This document shows, piece after piece, positions 48,138 through 62,382 of a stretch of 64,000 bases of DNA (the first letter of the stretch is position 1; each line of letters begins with the position of its first letter). Source of the DNA: Aphanomyces cochlioides. Taxonomy: Eukaryota; Oomycota; Saprolegniomycetes; Saprolegniales; Verrucalvaceae. The position numbers and the translations under genes are program-made. The stretch lies in NCBI GenBank assembly GCA_019828595.1, contig JAHQRK010000022.1, positions 1,364,001 to 1,428,000 of the forward strand, given 5' to 3'. The notes beneath the pieces were generated by a model. That model did no database searches, was not told where the DNA came from, and saw only the letters and a program-made list of their open reading frames with translations.

Positions 48138-48210
48138 GGTCTTATAGTGTAGCGGTTATCACGTCTCCTTGACGTGGAGAAGGTCCCCGGTTCAAGTCCG
48201 GGTAAGACCA
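48138..48210 (+). tRNA. tRNA-Val (GAC), intact
   Basis: Unchanged; C/A haplotype. The next spacer reads TCTCTTCG instead of TCTATCG near 49153, which joins two antisense frames into a spurious 208-codon frame. Confidence 0.96.
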
Positions 48211-49324
48211 TCCTTTTTCGACCCAAATCAACTTTTTTTGCTTCCCGAATGATATCTCGGCCAATATTTTCTTCCCAACACACGCTATCTCTTATGGCAC
48301 CTCACATGCTCTTCTTTCAACCGCATCACAACCCGTCATCCCCGCACGCCGACGAAATGCGTGTAAAATGACAAAAGTACTAGACTTTGCGTCTCCATTT
48401 CTCATCCATGAGGCAAGTGTACCAATCATAAAACACGCATAAATAGAACAGTTCAAACTGGACTTTCACCGAGACCCTGACACGACAAATATTCCATCTC
48501 AGTTTCACTTCAGAAAGGACGATTTTAAATCCTCATTGACTTGGAGGGGACGCTACTTGAGAAACCCTTCCAGTCATTCCTTACTCTCTTCAAAGCAACA
48601 AACTTTTCCAAAATGGACCCAACTTAAACTTAACCACACTAAACAAATCTCAACAACAGGTAGCTCCAAAGAAACAGCGATTCGTTCAAATGAATACACA
48701 ATCGTATCAACCGAGCGCTGGATAGACACATCCACTCGACCTCAGAGTATGTCTCTCAAAACAATGACAGACAAGATGGAAGAGAGCATCCAATTGGACC
48801 GTTGGAACTTATTATAGATTCCAAGATACATATATGTAGATGATTACAGGAGGTCCATCGTTCCCTGTGAGTTTGTGTGTTTAGACTCGTTTTTTGTGGG
48901 AGGGGGCGATGATCCGCTTTTGGTTTGAAATGAAAGTATTTGAATAGGTCTACGAGAGGAGACAAACTTTTTCTCCCAAGCCCTTCGAGTATTGCATGTT
49001 GGCGAGGACTGACCACTCAGTTTGTCTAGGCTTTGGTTGCGAAAATAGAGTGCGCTGAAGGATTTTTGTGTCCAGAGTCGTCGTGAATGGTATGGAAACA
49101 GATCACAGACGTGGAGAGAGGAGATGATGTTTGTGACTTGTGAGGTCGAGTCTCTTCGTGGGCCGTGTGGTGACAGGATGTTAGTATAGGCGATGTTGTT
49201 GTGTGTGCTGACGTGATGGGTTTGGCGTTGAATGTGTGACAAGGATAGCGTTCCAATGGTTGTGAGAGGGTGCTGGTATGTGATTGATGTGAATGATGAG
49301 CAAGGTAGGCATAGTAGACATGGA

Positions 49325-49397
49325 GGTCTTATAGTGTAGCGGTTATCACGTCTCCTTGACGTGGAGAAGGTCCCCGGTTCAAGTCCGGGTAAGACCA
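49325..49397 (+). tRNA. tRNA-Val (GAC), intact
   Basis: Unchanged; C/A haplotype. The next spacer lacks one G near 50091. Confidence 0.96.
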
Positions 49398-50509
49398 TCC
49401 TTTTTCGACCCAAATCAACTTTTTTTGCTTCCCGAATGATATCTCGGCCAATATTTTCTTCCCAACACACGCTATCTCTTATGGCACCTCACATGCTCTT
49501 CTTTCAACCGCATCACAACCCGTCATCCCCGCACGCCGACGAAATGCGTGTAAAATGACAAAAGTACTAGACTTTGCGTCTCCATTTCTCATCCATGAGG
49601 CAAGTGTACCAATCATAAAACACGCATAAATAGAACAGTTCAAACTGGACTTTCACCGAGACCCTGACACGACAAATATTCCATCTCAGTTTCACTTCAG
49701 AAAGGACGATTTTAAATCCTCATTGACTTGGAGGGGACGCTACTTGAGAAACCCTTCCAGTCATTCCTTACTCTCTTCAAAGCAACAAACTTTTCCAAAA
49801 TGGACCCAACTTAAACTTAACCACACTAAACAAATCTCAACAACAGGTAGCTCCAAAGAAACAGCGATTCGTTCAAATGAATACACAATCGTATCAACCG
49901 AGCGCTGGATAGACACATCCACTCGACCTCAGAGTATGTCTCTCAAAACAATGACAGACAAGATGGAAGAGAGCATCCAATTGGACCGTTGGAACTTATT
50001 ATAGATTCCAAGATACATATATGTAGATGATTACAGGAGGTCCATCGTTCCCTGTGAGTTTGTGTGTTTAGACTCGTTTTTTGTGGGAGGGGCGATGATC
50101 CGCTTTTGGTTTGAAATGAAAGTATTTGAATAGGTCTACGAGAGGAGACAAACTTTTTCTCCCAAGCCCTTCGAGTATTGCATGTTGGCGAGGACTGACC
50201 ACTCAGTTTGTCTAGGCTTTGGTTGCGAAAATAGAGTGCGCTGAAGGATTTTTGTGTCCAGAGTCGTCGTGAATGGTATGGAAACAGATCACAGACGTGG
50301 AGAGAGGAGATGATGTTTGTGACTTGTGAGGTCGAGTCTATCGTGGGCCGTGTGGTGACAGGATGTTAGTATAGGCGATGTTGTTGTGTGTGCTGACGTG
50401 ATGGGTTTGGCGTTGAATGTGTGACAAGGATAGTGTTCCAATGGTTGTGAGAGGGTGCTGGTATGTGATTGATGTGAATGATGAGCAAGGTAGGCATAGT
50501 AGACATGGA

Positions 50510-50582
50510 GGTCTTATAGTGTAGCGGTTATCACGTCTCCTTGACGTGGAGAAGGTCCCCGGTTCAAGTCCGGGTAAGACCA
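50510..50582 (+). tRNA. tRNA-Val (GAC), intact; T/A haplotype
   Basis: The gene is unchanged. Its upstream spacer combines T at -76 with A at -47, an intermediate or recombinant haplotype. The next spacer has G-to-A near 51270, a change seen again near 57577. Confidence 0.96.
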
Positions 50583-51695
50583 TCCTTTTTCGACCCAAAT
50601 CAACTTTTTTTGCTTCCCGAATGATATCTCGGCCAATATTTTCTTCCCAACACACGCTATCTCTTATGGCACCTCACATGCTCTTCTTTCAACCGCATCA
50701 CAACCCGTCATCCCCGCACGCCGACGAAATGCGTGTAAAATGACAAAAGTACTAGACTTTGCGTCTCCATTTCTCATCCATGAGGCAAGTGTACCAATCA
50801 TAAAACACGCATAAATAGAACAGTTCAAACTGGACTTTCACCGAGACCCTGACACGACAAATATTCCATCTCAGTTTCACTTCAGAAAGGACGATTTTAA
50901 ATCCTCATTGACTTGGAGGGGACGCTACTTGAGAAACCCTTCCAGTCATTCCTTACTCTCTTCAAAGCAACAAACTTTTCCAAAATGGACCCAACTTAAA
51001 CTTAACCACACTAAACAAATCTCAACAACAGGTAGCTCCAAAGAAACAGCGATTCGTTCAAATGAATACACAATCGTATCAACCGAGCGCTGGATAGACA
51101 CATCCACTCGACCTCAGAGTATGTCTCTCAAAACAATGACAGACAAGATGGAAGAGAGCATCCAATTGGACCGTTGGAACTTATTATAGATTCCAAGATA
51201 CATATATGTAGATGATTACAGGAGGTCCATCGTTCCCTGTGAGTTTGTGTGTTTAGACTCGTTTTTTGTAGGAGGGGGCGATGATCCGCTTTTGGTTTGA
51301 AATGAAAGTATTTGAATAGGTCTACGAGAGGAGACAAACTTTTTCTCCCAAGCCCTTCGAGTATTGCATGTTGGCGAGGACTGACCACTCAGTTTGTCTA
51401 GGCTTTGGTTGCGAAAATAGAGTGCGCTGAAGGATTTTTGTGTCCAGAGTCGTCGTGAATGGTATGGAAACAGATCACAGACGTGGAGAGAGGAGATGAT
51501 GTTTGTGACTTGTGAGGTCGAGTCTATCGTGGGCCGTGTGGTGACAGGATGTTAGTATAGGCGATGTTGTTGTGTGTGCTGACGTGATGGGTTTGGCGTT
51601 GAATGTGTGACAAGGATAGTGTTCCAATGGTTGTGAGAGGGTGCTGGTGTGTGATTGATGTGAATGATGAGCAAGGTAGGCATAGTAGACATGGA

Positions 51696-52141
51696 GGTCT
51701 TATAGTGTAGCGGTTATCACGTCTCCTTGACGTGGAGAATGAGGGGGGAAATTGGCTCAGTGGTAGAGCACACGCTTCGTAAGCGAGAGGTCACCGGTTC
51801 GATCCCGGGCTAGGACGAGGGATTTGCAACCCCTCCACCCCCCCTGTCCGAAAGCACGGTATTTAATGGGATGTATGTAATCGGGAAACTTAAGTGCGCC
51901 TCGAACTTACAAGAGAAGGATTGTCCGGAAGCGGTTACCGGAATGAAAGTGTCAGTTTAATGTGGCCGTTCTGTAAAAACGTGTCGAATCGCTGTACTAC
52001 CGAAAAGGTAGAACTATCAAGACAAAGCCGTTAGACCTGGTCCAGCTGAGTTAAAGTAGTTCATATCCACTATAACCTAGGTAATATACTCAATAAACCT
52101 TGACGTGGAGAAGGTCCCCGGTTCAAGTCCGGGTAAGACCA
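51696..52141 (+). pseudogene. tRNA-Val interrupted by SINE
   Basis: tRNA halves unchanged; T/G haplotype. The next spacer has a 4-bp CA-type expansion near 52660. Confidence 0.9.
51740..52099 (+). mobile_element. SINE, subtype A, 360 bp
   Basis: Isolated SINE between runs of three and four intact genes; no private change noticed. Confidence 0.85.
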
Positions 52142-53258
52142 TCCTTTTTCGACCCAAATCAACTTTTTTTGCTTCCCGAATGATATCTCGGCCAATATTT
52201 TCTTCCCAACACACGCTATCTCTTATGGCACCTCACATGCTCTTCTTTCAACCGCATCACAACCCGTCATCCCCGCACGCCGACGAAATGCGTGTAAAAT
52301 GACAAAAGTACTAGACTTTGCGTCTCCATTTCTCATCCATGAGGCAAGTGTACCAATCATAAAACACGCATAAATAGAACAGTTCAAACTGGACTTTCAC
52401 CGAGACCCTGACACGACAAATATTCCATCTCAGTTTCACTTCAGAAAGGACGATTTTAAATCCTCATTGACTTGGAGGGGACGCTACTTGAGAAACCCTT
52501 CCAGTCATTCCTTACTCTCTTCAAAGCAACAAACTTTTCCAAAATGGACCCAACTTAAACTTAACCACACTAAACAAATCTCAACAACAGGTAGCTCCAA
52601 AGAAACAGCGATTCGTTCAAATGAATACACAATCGTATCAACCGAGCGCTGGATAGACACACACATCCACTCGACCTCAGAGTATGTCTCTCAAAACAAT
52701 GACAGACAAGATGGAAGAGAGCATCCAATTGGACCGTTGGAACTTATTATAGATTCCAAGATACATATATGTAGATGATTACAGGAGGTCCATCGTTCCC
52801 TGTGAGTTTGTGTGTTTAGACTCGTTTTTTGTGGGAGGGGGCGATGATCCGCTTTTGGTTTGAAATGAAAGTATTTGAATAGGTCTACGAGAGGAGACAA
52901 ACTTTTTCTCCCAAGCCCTTCGAGTATTGCATGTTGGCGAGGACTGACCACTCAGTTTGTCTAGGCTTTGGTTGCGAAAATAGAGTGCGCTGAAGGATTT
53001 TTGTGTCCAGAGTCGTCGTGAATGGTATGGAAACAGATCACAGACGTGGAGAGAGGAGATGATGTTTGTGACTTGTGAGGTCGAGTCTATCGTGGGCCGT
53101 GTGGTGACAGGATGTTAGTATAGGCGATGTTGTTGTGTGTGCTGACGTGATGGGTTTGGCGTTGAATGTGTGACAAGGATAGCGTTCCAATGGTTGTGAG
53201 AGGGTGCTGGTATGTGATTGATGTGAATGATGAGCAAGGTAGGCATAGTAGACATGGA

Positions 53259-53331
53259 GGTCTTATAGTGTAGCGGTTATCACGTCTCCTTGACGTGGAG
53301 AAGGTCCCCGGTTCAAGTCCGGGTAAGACCA
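53259..53331 (+). tRNA. tRNA-Val (GAC), intact
   Basis: Unchanged; C/A haplotype. First of four intact genes in a row at 1186-bp intervals. Confidence 0.96.
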
Positions 53332-54444
53332 TCCTTTTTCGACCCAAATCAACTTTTTTTGCTTCCCGAATGATATCTCGGCCAATATTTTCTTCCCAAC
53401 ACACGCTATCTCTTATGGCACCTCACATGCTCTTCTTTCAACCGCATCACAACCCGTCATCCCCGCACGCCGACGAAATGCGTGTAAAATGACAAAAGTA
53501 CTAGACTTTGCGTCTCCATTTCTCATCCATGAGGCAAGTGTACCAATCATAAAACACGCATAAATAGAACAGTTCAAACTGGACTTTCACCGAGACCCTG
53601 ACACGACAAATATTCCATCTCAGTTTCACTTCAGAAAGGACGATTTTAAATCCTCATTGACTTGGAGGGGACGCTACTTGAGAAACCCTTCCAGTCATTC
53701 CTTACTCTCTTCAAAGCAACAAACTTTTCCAAAATGGACCCAACTTAAACTTAACCACACTAAACAAATCTCAACAACAGGTAGCTCCAAAGAAACAGCG
53801 ATTCGTTCAAATGAATACACAATCGTATCAACCGAGCGCTGGATAGACACATCCACTCGACCTCAGAGTATGTCTCTCAAAACAATGACAGACAAGATGG
53901 AAGAGAGCATCCAATTGGACCGTTGGAACTTATTATAGATTCCAAGATACATATATGTAGATGATTACAGGAGGTCCATCGTTCCCTGTGAGTTTGTGTG
54001 TTTAGACTCGTTTTTTGTGGGAGGGGGCGATGATCCGCTTTTGGTTTGAAATGAAAGTATTTGAATAGGTCTACGAGAGGAGACAAACTTTTTCTCCCAA
54101 GCCCTTCGAGTATTGCATGTTGGCGAGGACTGACCACTCAGTTTGTCTAGGCTTTGGTTGCGAAAATAGAGTGCGCTGAAGGATTTTTGTGTCCAGAGTC
54201 GTCGTGAATGGTATGGAAACAGATCACAGACGTGGAGAGAGGAGATGATGTTTGTGACTTGTGAGGTCGAGTCTATCGTGGGCCGTGTGGTGACAGGATG
54301 TTAGTATAGGCGATGTTGTTGTGTGTGCTGACGTGATGGGTTTGGCGTTGAATGTGTGACAAGGATAGCGTTCCAATGGTTGTGAGAGGGTGCTGGTATG
54401 TGATTGATGTGAATGATGAGCAAGGTAGGCATAGTAGACATGGA

Positions 54445-54517
54445 GGTCTTATAGTGTAGCGGTTATCACGTCTCCTTGACGTGGAGAAGGTCCCCGGTTC
54501 AAGTCCGGGTAAGACCA
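54445..54517 (+). tRNA. tRNA-Val (GAC), intact
   Basis: Unchanged; C/A haplotype. Confidence 0.96.
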
Positions 54518-55630
54518 TCCTTTTTCGACCCAAATCAACTTTTTTTGCTTCCCGAATGATATCTCGGCCAATATTTTCTTCCCAACACACGCTATCTCTT
54601 ATGGCACCTCACATGCTCTTCTTTCAACCGCATCACAACCCGTCATCCCCGCACGCCGACGAAATGCGTGTAAAATGACAAAAGTACTAGACTTTGCGTC
54701 TCCATTTCTCATCCATGAGGCAAGTGTACCAATCATAAAACACGCATAAATAGAACAGTTCAAACTGGACTTTCACCGAGACCCTGACACGACAAATATT
54801 CCATCTCAGTTTCACTTCAGAAAGGACGATTTTAAATCCTCATTGACTTGGAGGGGACGCTACTTGAGAAACCCTTCCAGTCATTCCTTACTCTCTTCAA
54901 AGCAACAAACTTTTCCAAAATGGACCCAACTTAAACTTAACCACACTAAACAAATCTCAACAACAGGTAGCTCCAAAGAAACAGCGATTCGTTCAAATGA
55001 ATACACAATCGTATCAACCGAGCGCTGGATAGACACATCCACTCGACCTCAGAGTATGTCTCTCAAAACAATGACAGACAAGATGGAAGAGAGCATCCAA
55101 TTGGACCGTTGGAACTTATTATAGATTCCAAGATACATATATGTAGATGATTACAGGAGGTCCATCGTTCCCTGTGAGTTTGTGTGTTTAGACTCGTTTT
55201 TTGTGGGAGGGGGCGATGATCCGCTTTTGGTTTGAAATGAAAGTATTTGAATAGGTCTACGAGAGGAGACAAACTTTTTCTCCCAAGCCCTTCGAGTATT
55301 GCATGTTGGCGAGGACTGACCACTCAGTTTGTCTAGGCTTTGGTTGCGAAAATAGAGTGCGCTGAAGGATTTTTGTGTCCAGAGTCGTCGTGAATGGTAT
55401 GGAAACAGATCACAGACGTGGAGAGAGGAGATGATGTTTGTGACTTGTGAGGTCGAGTCTATCGTGGGCCGTGTGGTGACAGGATGTTAGTATAGGCGAT
55501 GTTGTTGTGTGTGCTGACGTGATGGGTTTGGCGTTGAATGTGTGACAAGGATAGCGTTCCAATGGTTGTGAGAGGGTGCTGGTATGTGATTGATGTGAAT
55601 GATGAGCAAGGTAGGCATAGTAGACATGGA

Positions 55631-55703
55631 GGTCTTATAGTGTAGCGGTTATCACGTCTCCTTGACGTGGAGAAGGTCCCCGGTTCAAGTCCGGGTAAGA
55701 CCA
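55631..55703 (+). tRNA. tRNA-Val (GAC), intact
   Basis: Unchanged; C/A haplotype. Confidence 0.96.
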
Positions 55704-56816
55704 TCCTTTTTCGACCCAAATCAACTTTTTTTGCTTCCCGAATGATATCTCGGCCAATATTTTCTTCCCAACACACGCTATCTCTTATGGCACCTCACAT
55801 GCTCTTCTTTCAACCGCATCACAACCCGTCATCCCCGCACGCCGACGAAATGCGTGTAAAATGACAAAAGTACTAGACTTTGCGTCTCCATTTCTCATCC
55901 ATGAGGCAAGTGTACCAATCATAAAACACGCATAAATAGAACAGTTCAAACTGGACTTTCACCGAGACCCTGACACGACAAATATTCCATCTCAGTTTCA
56001 CTTCAGAAAGGACGATTTTAAATCCTCATTGACTTGGAGGGGACGCTACTTGAGAAACCCTTCCAGTCATTCCTTACTCTCTTCAAAGCAACAAACTTTT
56101 CCAAAATGGACCCAACTTAAACTTAACCACACTAAACAAATCTCAACAACAGGTAGCTCCAAAGAAACAGCGATTCGTTCAAATGAATACACAATCGTAT
56201 CAACCGAGCGCTGGATAGACACATCCACTCGACCTCAGAGTATGTCTCTCAAAACAATGACAGACAAGATGGAAGAGAGCATCCAATTGGACCGTTGGAA
56301 CTTATTATAGATTCCAAGATACATATATGTAGATGATTACAGGAGGTCCATCGTTCCCTGTGAGTTTGTGTGTTTAGACTCGTTTTTTGTGGGAGGGGGC
56401 GATGATCCGCTTTTGGTTTGAAATGAAAGTATTTGAATAGGTCTACGAGAGGAGACAAACTTTTTCTCCCAAGCCCTTCGAGTATTGCATGTTGGCGAGG
56501 ACTGACCACTCAGTTTGTCTAGGCTTTGGTTGCGAAAATAGAGTGCGCTGAAGGATTTTTGTGTCCAGAGTCGTCGTGAATGGTATGGAAACAGATCACA
56601 GACGTGGAGAGAGGAGATGATGTTTGTGACTTGTGAGGTCGAGTCTATCGTGGGCCGTGTGGTGACAGGATGTTAGTATAGGCGATGTTGTTGTGTGTGC
56701 TGACGTGATGGGTTTGGCGTTGAATGTGTGACAAGGATAGCGTTCCAATGGTTGTGAGAGGGTGCTGGTATGTGATTGATGTGAATGATGAGCAAGGTAG
56801 GCATAGTAGACATGGA

Positions 56817-56889
56817 GGTCTTATAGTGTAGCGGTTATCACGTCTCCTTGACGTGGAGAAGGTCCCCGGTTCAAGTCCGGGTAAGACCA
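56817..56889 (+). tRNA. tRNA-Val (GAC), intact
   Basis: Unchanged; C/A haplotype. The next spacer has G-to-A near 57577 and one extra T near 57650. Confidence 0.96.
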
Positions 56890-58003
56890 TCCTTTTTCGA
56901 CCCAAATCAACTTTTTTTGCTTCCCGAATGATATCTCGGCCAATATTTTCTTCCCAACACACGCTATCTCTTATGGCACCTCACATGCTCTTCTTTCAAC
57001 CGCATCACAACCCGTCATCCCCGCACGCCGACGAAATGCGTGTAAAATGACAAAAGTACTAGACTTTGCGTCTCCATTTCTCATCCATGAGGCAAGTGTA
57101 CCAATCATAAAACACGCATAAATAGAACAGTTCAAACTGGACTTTCACCGAGACCCTGACACGACAAATATTCCATCTCAGTTTCACTTCAGAAAGGACG
57201 ATTTTAAATCCTCATTGACTTGGAGGGGACGCTACTTGAGAAACCCTTCCAGTCATTCCTTACTCTCTTCAAAGCAACAAACTTTTCCAAAATGGACCCA
57301 ACTTAAACTTAACCACACTAAACAAATCTCAACAACAGGTAGCTCCAAAGAAACAGCGATTCGTTCAAATGAATACACAATCGTATCAACCGAGCGCTGG
57401 ATAGACACATCCACTCGACCTCAGAGTATGTCTCTCAAAACAATGACAGACAAGATGGAAGAGAGCATCCAATTGGACCGTTGGAACTTATTATAGATTC
57501 CAAGATACATATATGTAGATGATTACAGGAGGTCCATCGTTCCCTGTGAGTTTGTGTGTTTAGACTCGTTTTTTGTAGGAGGGGGCGATGATCCGCTTTT
57601 GGTTTGAAATGAAAGTATTTGAATAGGTCTACGAGAGGAGACAAACTTTTTTCTCCCAAGCCCTTCGAGTATTGCATGTTGGCGAGGACTGACCACTCAG
57701 TTTGTCTAGGCTTTGGTTGCGAAAATAGAGTGCGCTGAAGGATTTTTGTGTCCAGAGTCGTCGTGAATGGTATGGAAACAGATCACAGACGTGGAGAGAG
57801 GAGATGATGTTTGTGACTTGTGAGGTCGAGTCTATCGTGGGCCGTGTGGTGACAGGATGTTAGTATAGGCGATGTTGTTGTGTGTGCTGACGTGATGGGT
57901 TTGGCGTTGAATGTGTGACAAGGATAGCGTTCCAATGGTTGTGAGAGGGTGCTGGTATGTGATTGATGTGAATGATGAGCAAGGTAGGCATAGTAGACAT
58001 GGA

Positions 58004-58451
58004 GGTCTTATAGTGTAGCGGTTATCACGTCTCCTTGACGTGGAGAATCGAGGGGGGGAAATTGGCTCAGTGGTAGAGCACACGCTTCGTAAGCGAGAGG
58101 TCACCGGTTCGATCCCGGGCTAGGACGAGGGATTTGCAACCCCTCCACCCCCCCTGTCCGAAAGCACGGTATTTAATGGGATGTATGTGATCGGGAAACT
58201 TAAGTGCGCCTCGAACTTACAAGAGAAGGATTGTCCGGAAGCGGTTACCGGAATGAAAGTGTCAGTTTAATGTGGCCGTTCTGTAAAAACGTGTCGAATC
58301 GCTGTACTACCGAAAAGGTAGAACTATCAAGACAAAGCCGTTAGACCTGGTCCAGCTGAGTTAAAGTAGTTCATATCCACTATAACCTAGGTAATATACT
58401 CAATAAACCTTGACGTGGAGAAGGTCCCCGGTTCAAGTCCGGGTAAGACCA
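58004..58451 (+). pseudogene. tRNA-Val interrupted by an independently inserted SINE
   Basis: Halves 58004-58047 and 58410-58451 with the standard duplication. This is the only SINE-split gene whose upstream spacer has the full C/A haplotype otherwise found before intact genes. Confidence 0.9.
58048..58409 (+). mobile_element. SINE, subtype G with a different 5' junction, 362 bp
   Basis: The element starts TCGAGGGGGGG where all others start TGAGGGGGG. It has G at the diagnostic site (58189), like the copies left of the LINE. Junction, subtype and spacer haplotype together indicate a separate insertion into the same nucleotide position. Confidence 0.88.
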
Positions 58452-59564
58452 TCCTTTTTCGACCCAAATCAACTTTTTTTGCTTCCCGAATGATATCTCG
58501 GCCAATATTTTCTTCCCAACACACGCTATCTCTTATGGCACCTCACATGCTCTTCTTTCAACCGCATCACAACCCGTCATCCCCGCACGCCGACGAAATG
58601 CGTGTAAAATGACAAAAGTACTAGACTTTGCGTCTCCATTTCTCATCCATGAGGCAAGTGTACCAATCATAAAACACGCATAAATAGAACAGTTCAAACT
58701 GGACTTTCACCGAGACCCTGACACGACAAATATTCCATCTCAGTTTCACTTCAGAAAGGACGATTTTAAATCCTCATTGACTTGGAGGGGACGCTACTTG
58801 AGAAACCCTTCCAGTCATTCCTTACTCTCTTCAAAGCAACAAACTTTTCCAAAATGGACCCAACTTAAACTTAACCACACTAAACAAATCTCAACAACAG
58901 GTAGCTCCAAAGAAACAGCGATTCGTTCAAATGAATACACAATCGTATCAACCGAGCGCTGGATAGACACATCCACTCGACCTCAGAGTATGTCTCTCAA
59001 AACAATGACAGACAAGATGGAAGAGAGCATCCAATTGGACCGTTGGAACTTATTATAGATTCCAAGATACATATATGTAGATGATTACAGGAGGTCCATC
59101 GTTCCCTGTGAGTTTGTGTGTTTAGACTCGTTTTTTGTGGGAGGGGGCGATGATCCGCTTTTGGTTTGAAATGAAAGTATTTGAATAGGTCTACGAGAGG
59201 AGACAAACTTTTTCTCCCAAGCCCTTCGAGTATTGCATGTTGGCGAGGACTGACCACTCAGTTTGTCTAGGCTTTGGTTGCGAAAATAGATTGCGCTGAA
59301 GGATTTTTGTGTCCAGAGTCGTCGTGAATGGTATGGAAACAGATCACAGACGTGGAGAGAGGAGATGATGTTTGTGACTTGTGAGGTCGAGTCTATCGTG
59401 GGCCGTGTGGTGACAGGATGTTAGTATAGGCGATGTTGTTGTGTGTGCTGACGTGATGGGTTTGGCGTTGAATGTGTGACAAGGATAGTGTTCCAATGGT
59501 TGTGAGAGGGTGCTGGTATGTGATTGATGTGAATGATGAGCAAGGTAGGCATAGTAGACATGGA

Positions 59565-60010
59565 GGTCTTATAGTGTAGCGGTTATCACGTCTCCTTGAC
59601 GTGGAGAATGAGGGGGGAAATTGGCTCAGTGGTAGAGCACACGCTTCGTAAGCGAGAGGTCACCGGTTCGATCCCGGGCTAGGACGAGGGATTTGCAACC
59701 CCTCCACCCCCCCTGTCCGAAAGCACGGTATTTAATGGGATGTATGTAATCGGGAAACTTAAGTGCGCCTCGAACTTACAAGAGAAGGATTGTCCGGAAG
59801 CGGTTACCGGAATGAAAGTGTCAGTTTAATGTGGCCGTTCTGTAAAAACGTGTCGAATCGCTGTACTACCGAAAAGGTAGAACTATCAAGACAAAGCCGT
59901 TAGACCTGGTCCAGCTGAGTTAAAGTAGTTCATATCCACTATAACCTAGGTAATATACTCAATAAACCTTGACGTGGAGAAGGTCCCCGGTTCAAGTCCG
60001 GGTAAGACCA
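59565..60010 (+). pseudogene. tRNA-Val interrupted by SINE; T/A haplotype
   Basis: tRNA halves unchanged. The upstream spacer has the mixed T/A haplotype also seen before 50510, and G-to-T at 59291. Confidence 0.9.
59609..59968 (+). mobile_element. SINE, subtype A, 360 bp
   Basis: Normal 5' junction and A diagnostic base, unlike its left neighbour at 58048. Confidence 0.85.
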
Positions 60011-61123
60011 TCCTTTTTCGACCCAAATCAACTTTTTTTGCTTCCCGAATGATATCTCGGCCAATATTTTCTTCCCAACACACGCTATCTCTTATGGCAC
60101 CTCACATGCTCTTCTTTCAACCGCATCACAACCCGTCATCCCCGCACGCCGACGAAATGCGTGTAAAATGACAAAAGTACTAGACTTTGCGTCTCCATTT
60201 CTCATCCATGAGGCAAGTGTACCAATCATAAAACACGCATAAATAGAACAGTTCAAACTGGACTTTCACCGAGACCCTGACACGACAAATATTCCATCTC
60301 AGTTTCACTTCAGAAAGGACGATTTTAAATCCTCATTGACTTGGAGGGGACGCTACTTGAGAAACCCTTCCAGTCATTCCTTACTCTCTTCAAAGCAACA
60401 AACTTTTCCAAAATGGACCCAACTTAAACTTAACCACACTAAACAAATCTCAACAACAGGTAGCTCCAAAGAAACAGCGATTCGTTCAAATGAATACACA
60501 ATCGTATCAACCGAGCGCTGGATAGACACATCCACTCGACCTCAGAGTATGTCTCTCAAAACAATGACAGACAAGATGGAAGAGAGCATCCAATTGGACC
60601 GTTGGAACTTATTATAGATTCCAAGATACATATATGTAGATGATTACAGGAGGTCCATCGTTCCCTGTGAGTTTGTGTGTTTAGACTCGTTTTTTGTGGG
60701 AGGGGGCGATGATCCGCTTTTGGTTTGAAATGAAAGTATTTGAATAGGTCTACGAGAGGAGACAAACTTTTTCTCCCAAGCCCTTCGAGTATTGCATGTT
60801 GGCGAGGACTGACCACTCAGTTTGTCTAGGCTTTGGTTGCGAAAATAGAGTGCGCTGAAGGATTTTTGTGTCCAGAGTCGTCGTGAATGGTATGGAAACA
60901 GATCACAGACGTGGAGAGAGGAGATGATGTTTGTGACTTGTGAGGTCGAGTCTATCGTGGGCCGTGTGGTGACAGGATGTTAGTATAGGCGATGTTGTTG
61001 TGTGTGCTGACGTGATGGGTTTGGCGTTGAATGTGTGACAAGGATAGCGTTCCAATGGTTGTGAGAGGGTGCTGGTATGTGATTGATGTGAATGATGAGC
61101 AAGGTAGGCATAGTAGACATGGA

Positions 61124-61196
61124 GGTCTTATAGTGTAGCGGTTATCACGTCTCCTTGACGTGGAGAAGGTCCCCGGTTCAAGTCCGGGTAAGACCA
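61124..61196 (+). tRNA. tRNA-Val (GAC), intact
   Basis: Unchanged; C/A haplotype. Confidence 0.96.
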
Positions 61197-62309
61197 TCCT
61201 TTTTCGACCCAAATCAACTTTTTTTGCTTCCCGAATGATATCTCGGCCAATATTTTCTTCCCAACACACGCTATCTCTTATGGCACCTCACATGCTCTTC
61301 TTTCAACCGCATCACAACCCGTCATCCCCGCACGCCGACGAAATGCGTGTAAAATGACAAAAGTACTAGACTTTGCGTCTCCATTTCTCATCCATGAGGC
61401 AAGTGTACCAATCATAAAACACGCATAAATAGAACAGTTCAAACTGGACTTTCACCGAGACCCTGACACGACAAATATTCCATCTCAGTTTCACTTCAGA
61501 AAGGACGATTTTAAATCCTCATTGACTTGGAGGGGACGCTACTTGAGAAACCCTTCCAGTCATTCCTTACTCTCTTCAAAGCAACAAACTTTTCCAAAAT
61601 GGACCCAACTTAAACTTAACCACACTAAACAAATCTCAACAACAGGTAGCTCCAAAGAAACAGCGATTCGTTCAAATGAATACACAATCGTATCAACCGA
61701 GCGCTGGATAGACACATCCACTCGACCTCAGAGTATGTCTCTCAAAACAATGACAGACAAGATGGAAGAGAGCATCCAATTGGACCGTTGGAACTTATTA
61801 TAGATTCCAAGATACATATATGTAGATGATTACAGGAGGTCCATCGTTCCCTGTGAGTTTGTGTGTTTAGACTCGTTTTTTGTGGGAGGGGGCGATGATC
61901 CGCTTTTGGTTTGAAATGAAAGTATTTGAATAGGTCTACGAGAGGAGACAAACTTTTTCTCCCAAGCCCTTCGAGTATTGCATGTTGGCGAGGACTGACC
62001 ACTCAGTTTGTCTAGGCTTTGGTTGCGAAAATAGAGTGCGCTGAAGGATTTTTGTGTCCAGAGTCGTCGTGAATGGTATGGAAACAGATCACAGACGTGG
62101 AGAGAGGAGATGATGTTTGTGACTTGTGAGGTCGAGTCTATCGTGGGCCGTGTGGTGACAGGATGTTAGTATAGGCGATGTTGTTGTGTGTGCTGACGTG
62201 ATGGGTTTGGCGTTGAATGTGTGACAAGGATAGCGTTCCAATGGTTGTGAGAGGGTGCTGGTATGTGATTGATGTGAATGATGAGCAAGGTAGGCATAGT
62301 AGACATGGA

Positions 62310-62382
62310 GGTCTTATAGTGTAGCGGTTATCACGTCTCCTTGACGTGGAGAAGGTCCCCGGTTCAAGTCCGGGTAAGACCA
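62310..62382 (+). tRNA. tRNA-Val (GAC), intact
   Basis: Unchanged; C/A haplotype. Confidence 0.96.

Noticed and set aside
48844..49470. 208-codon antisense frame
   Set aside because: Produced by one small spacer change near 49153 that joins two spurious frames, including tRNA antisense.
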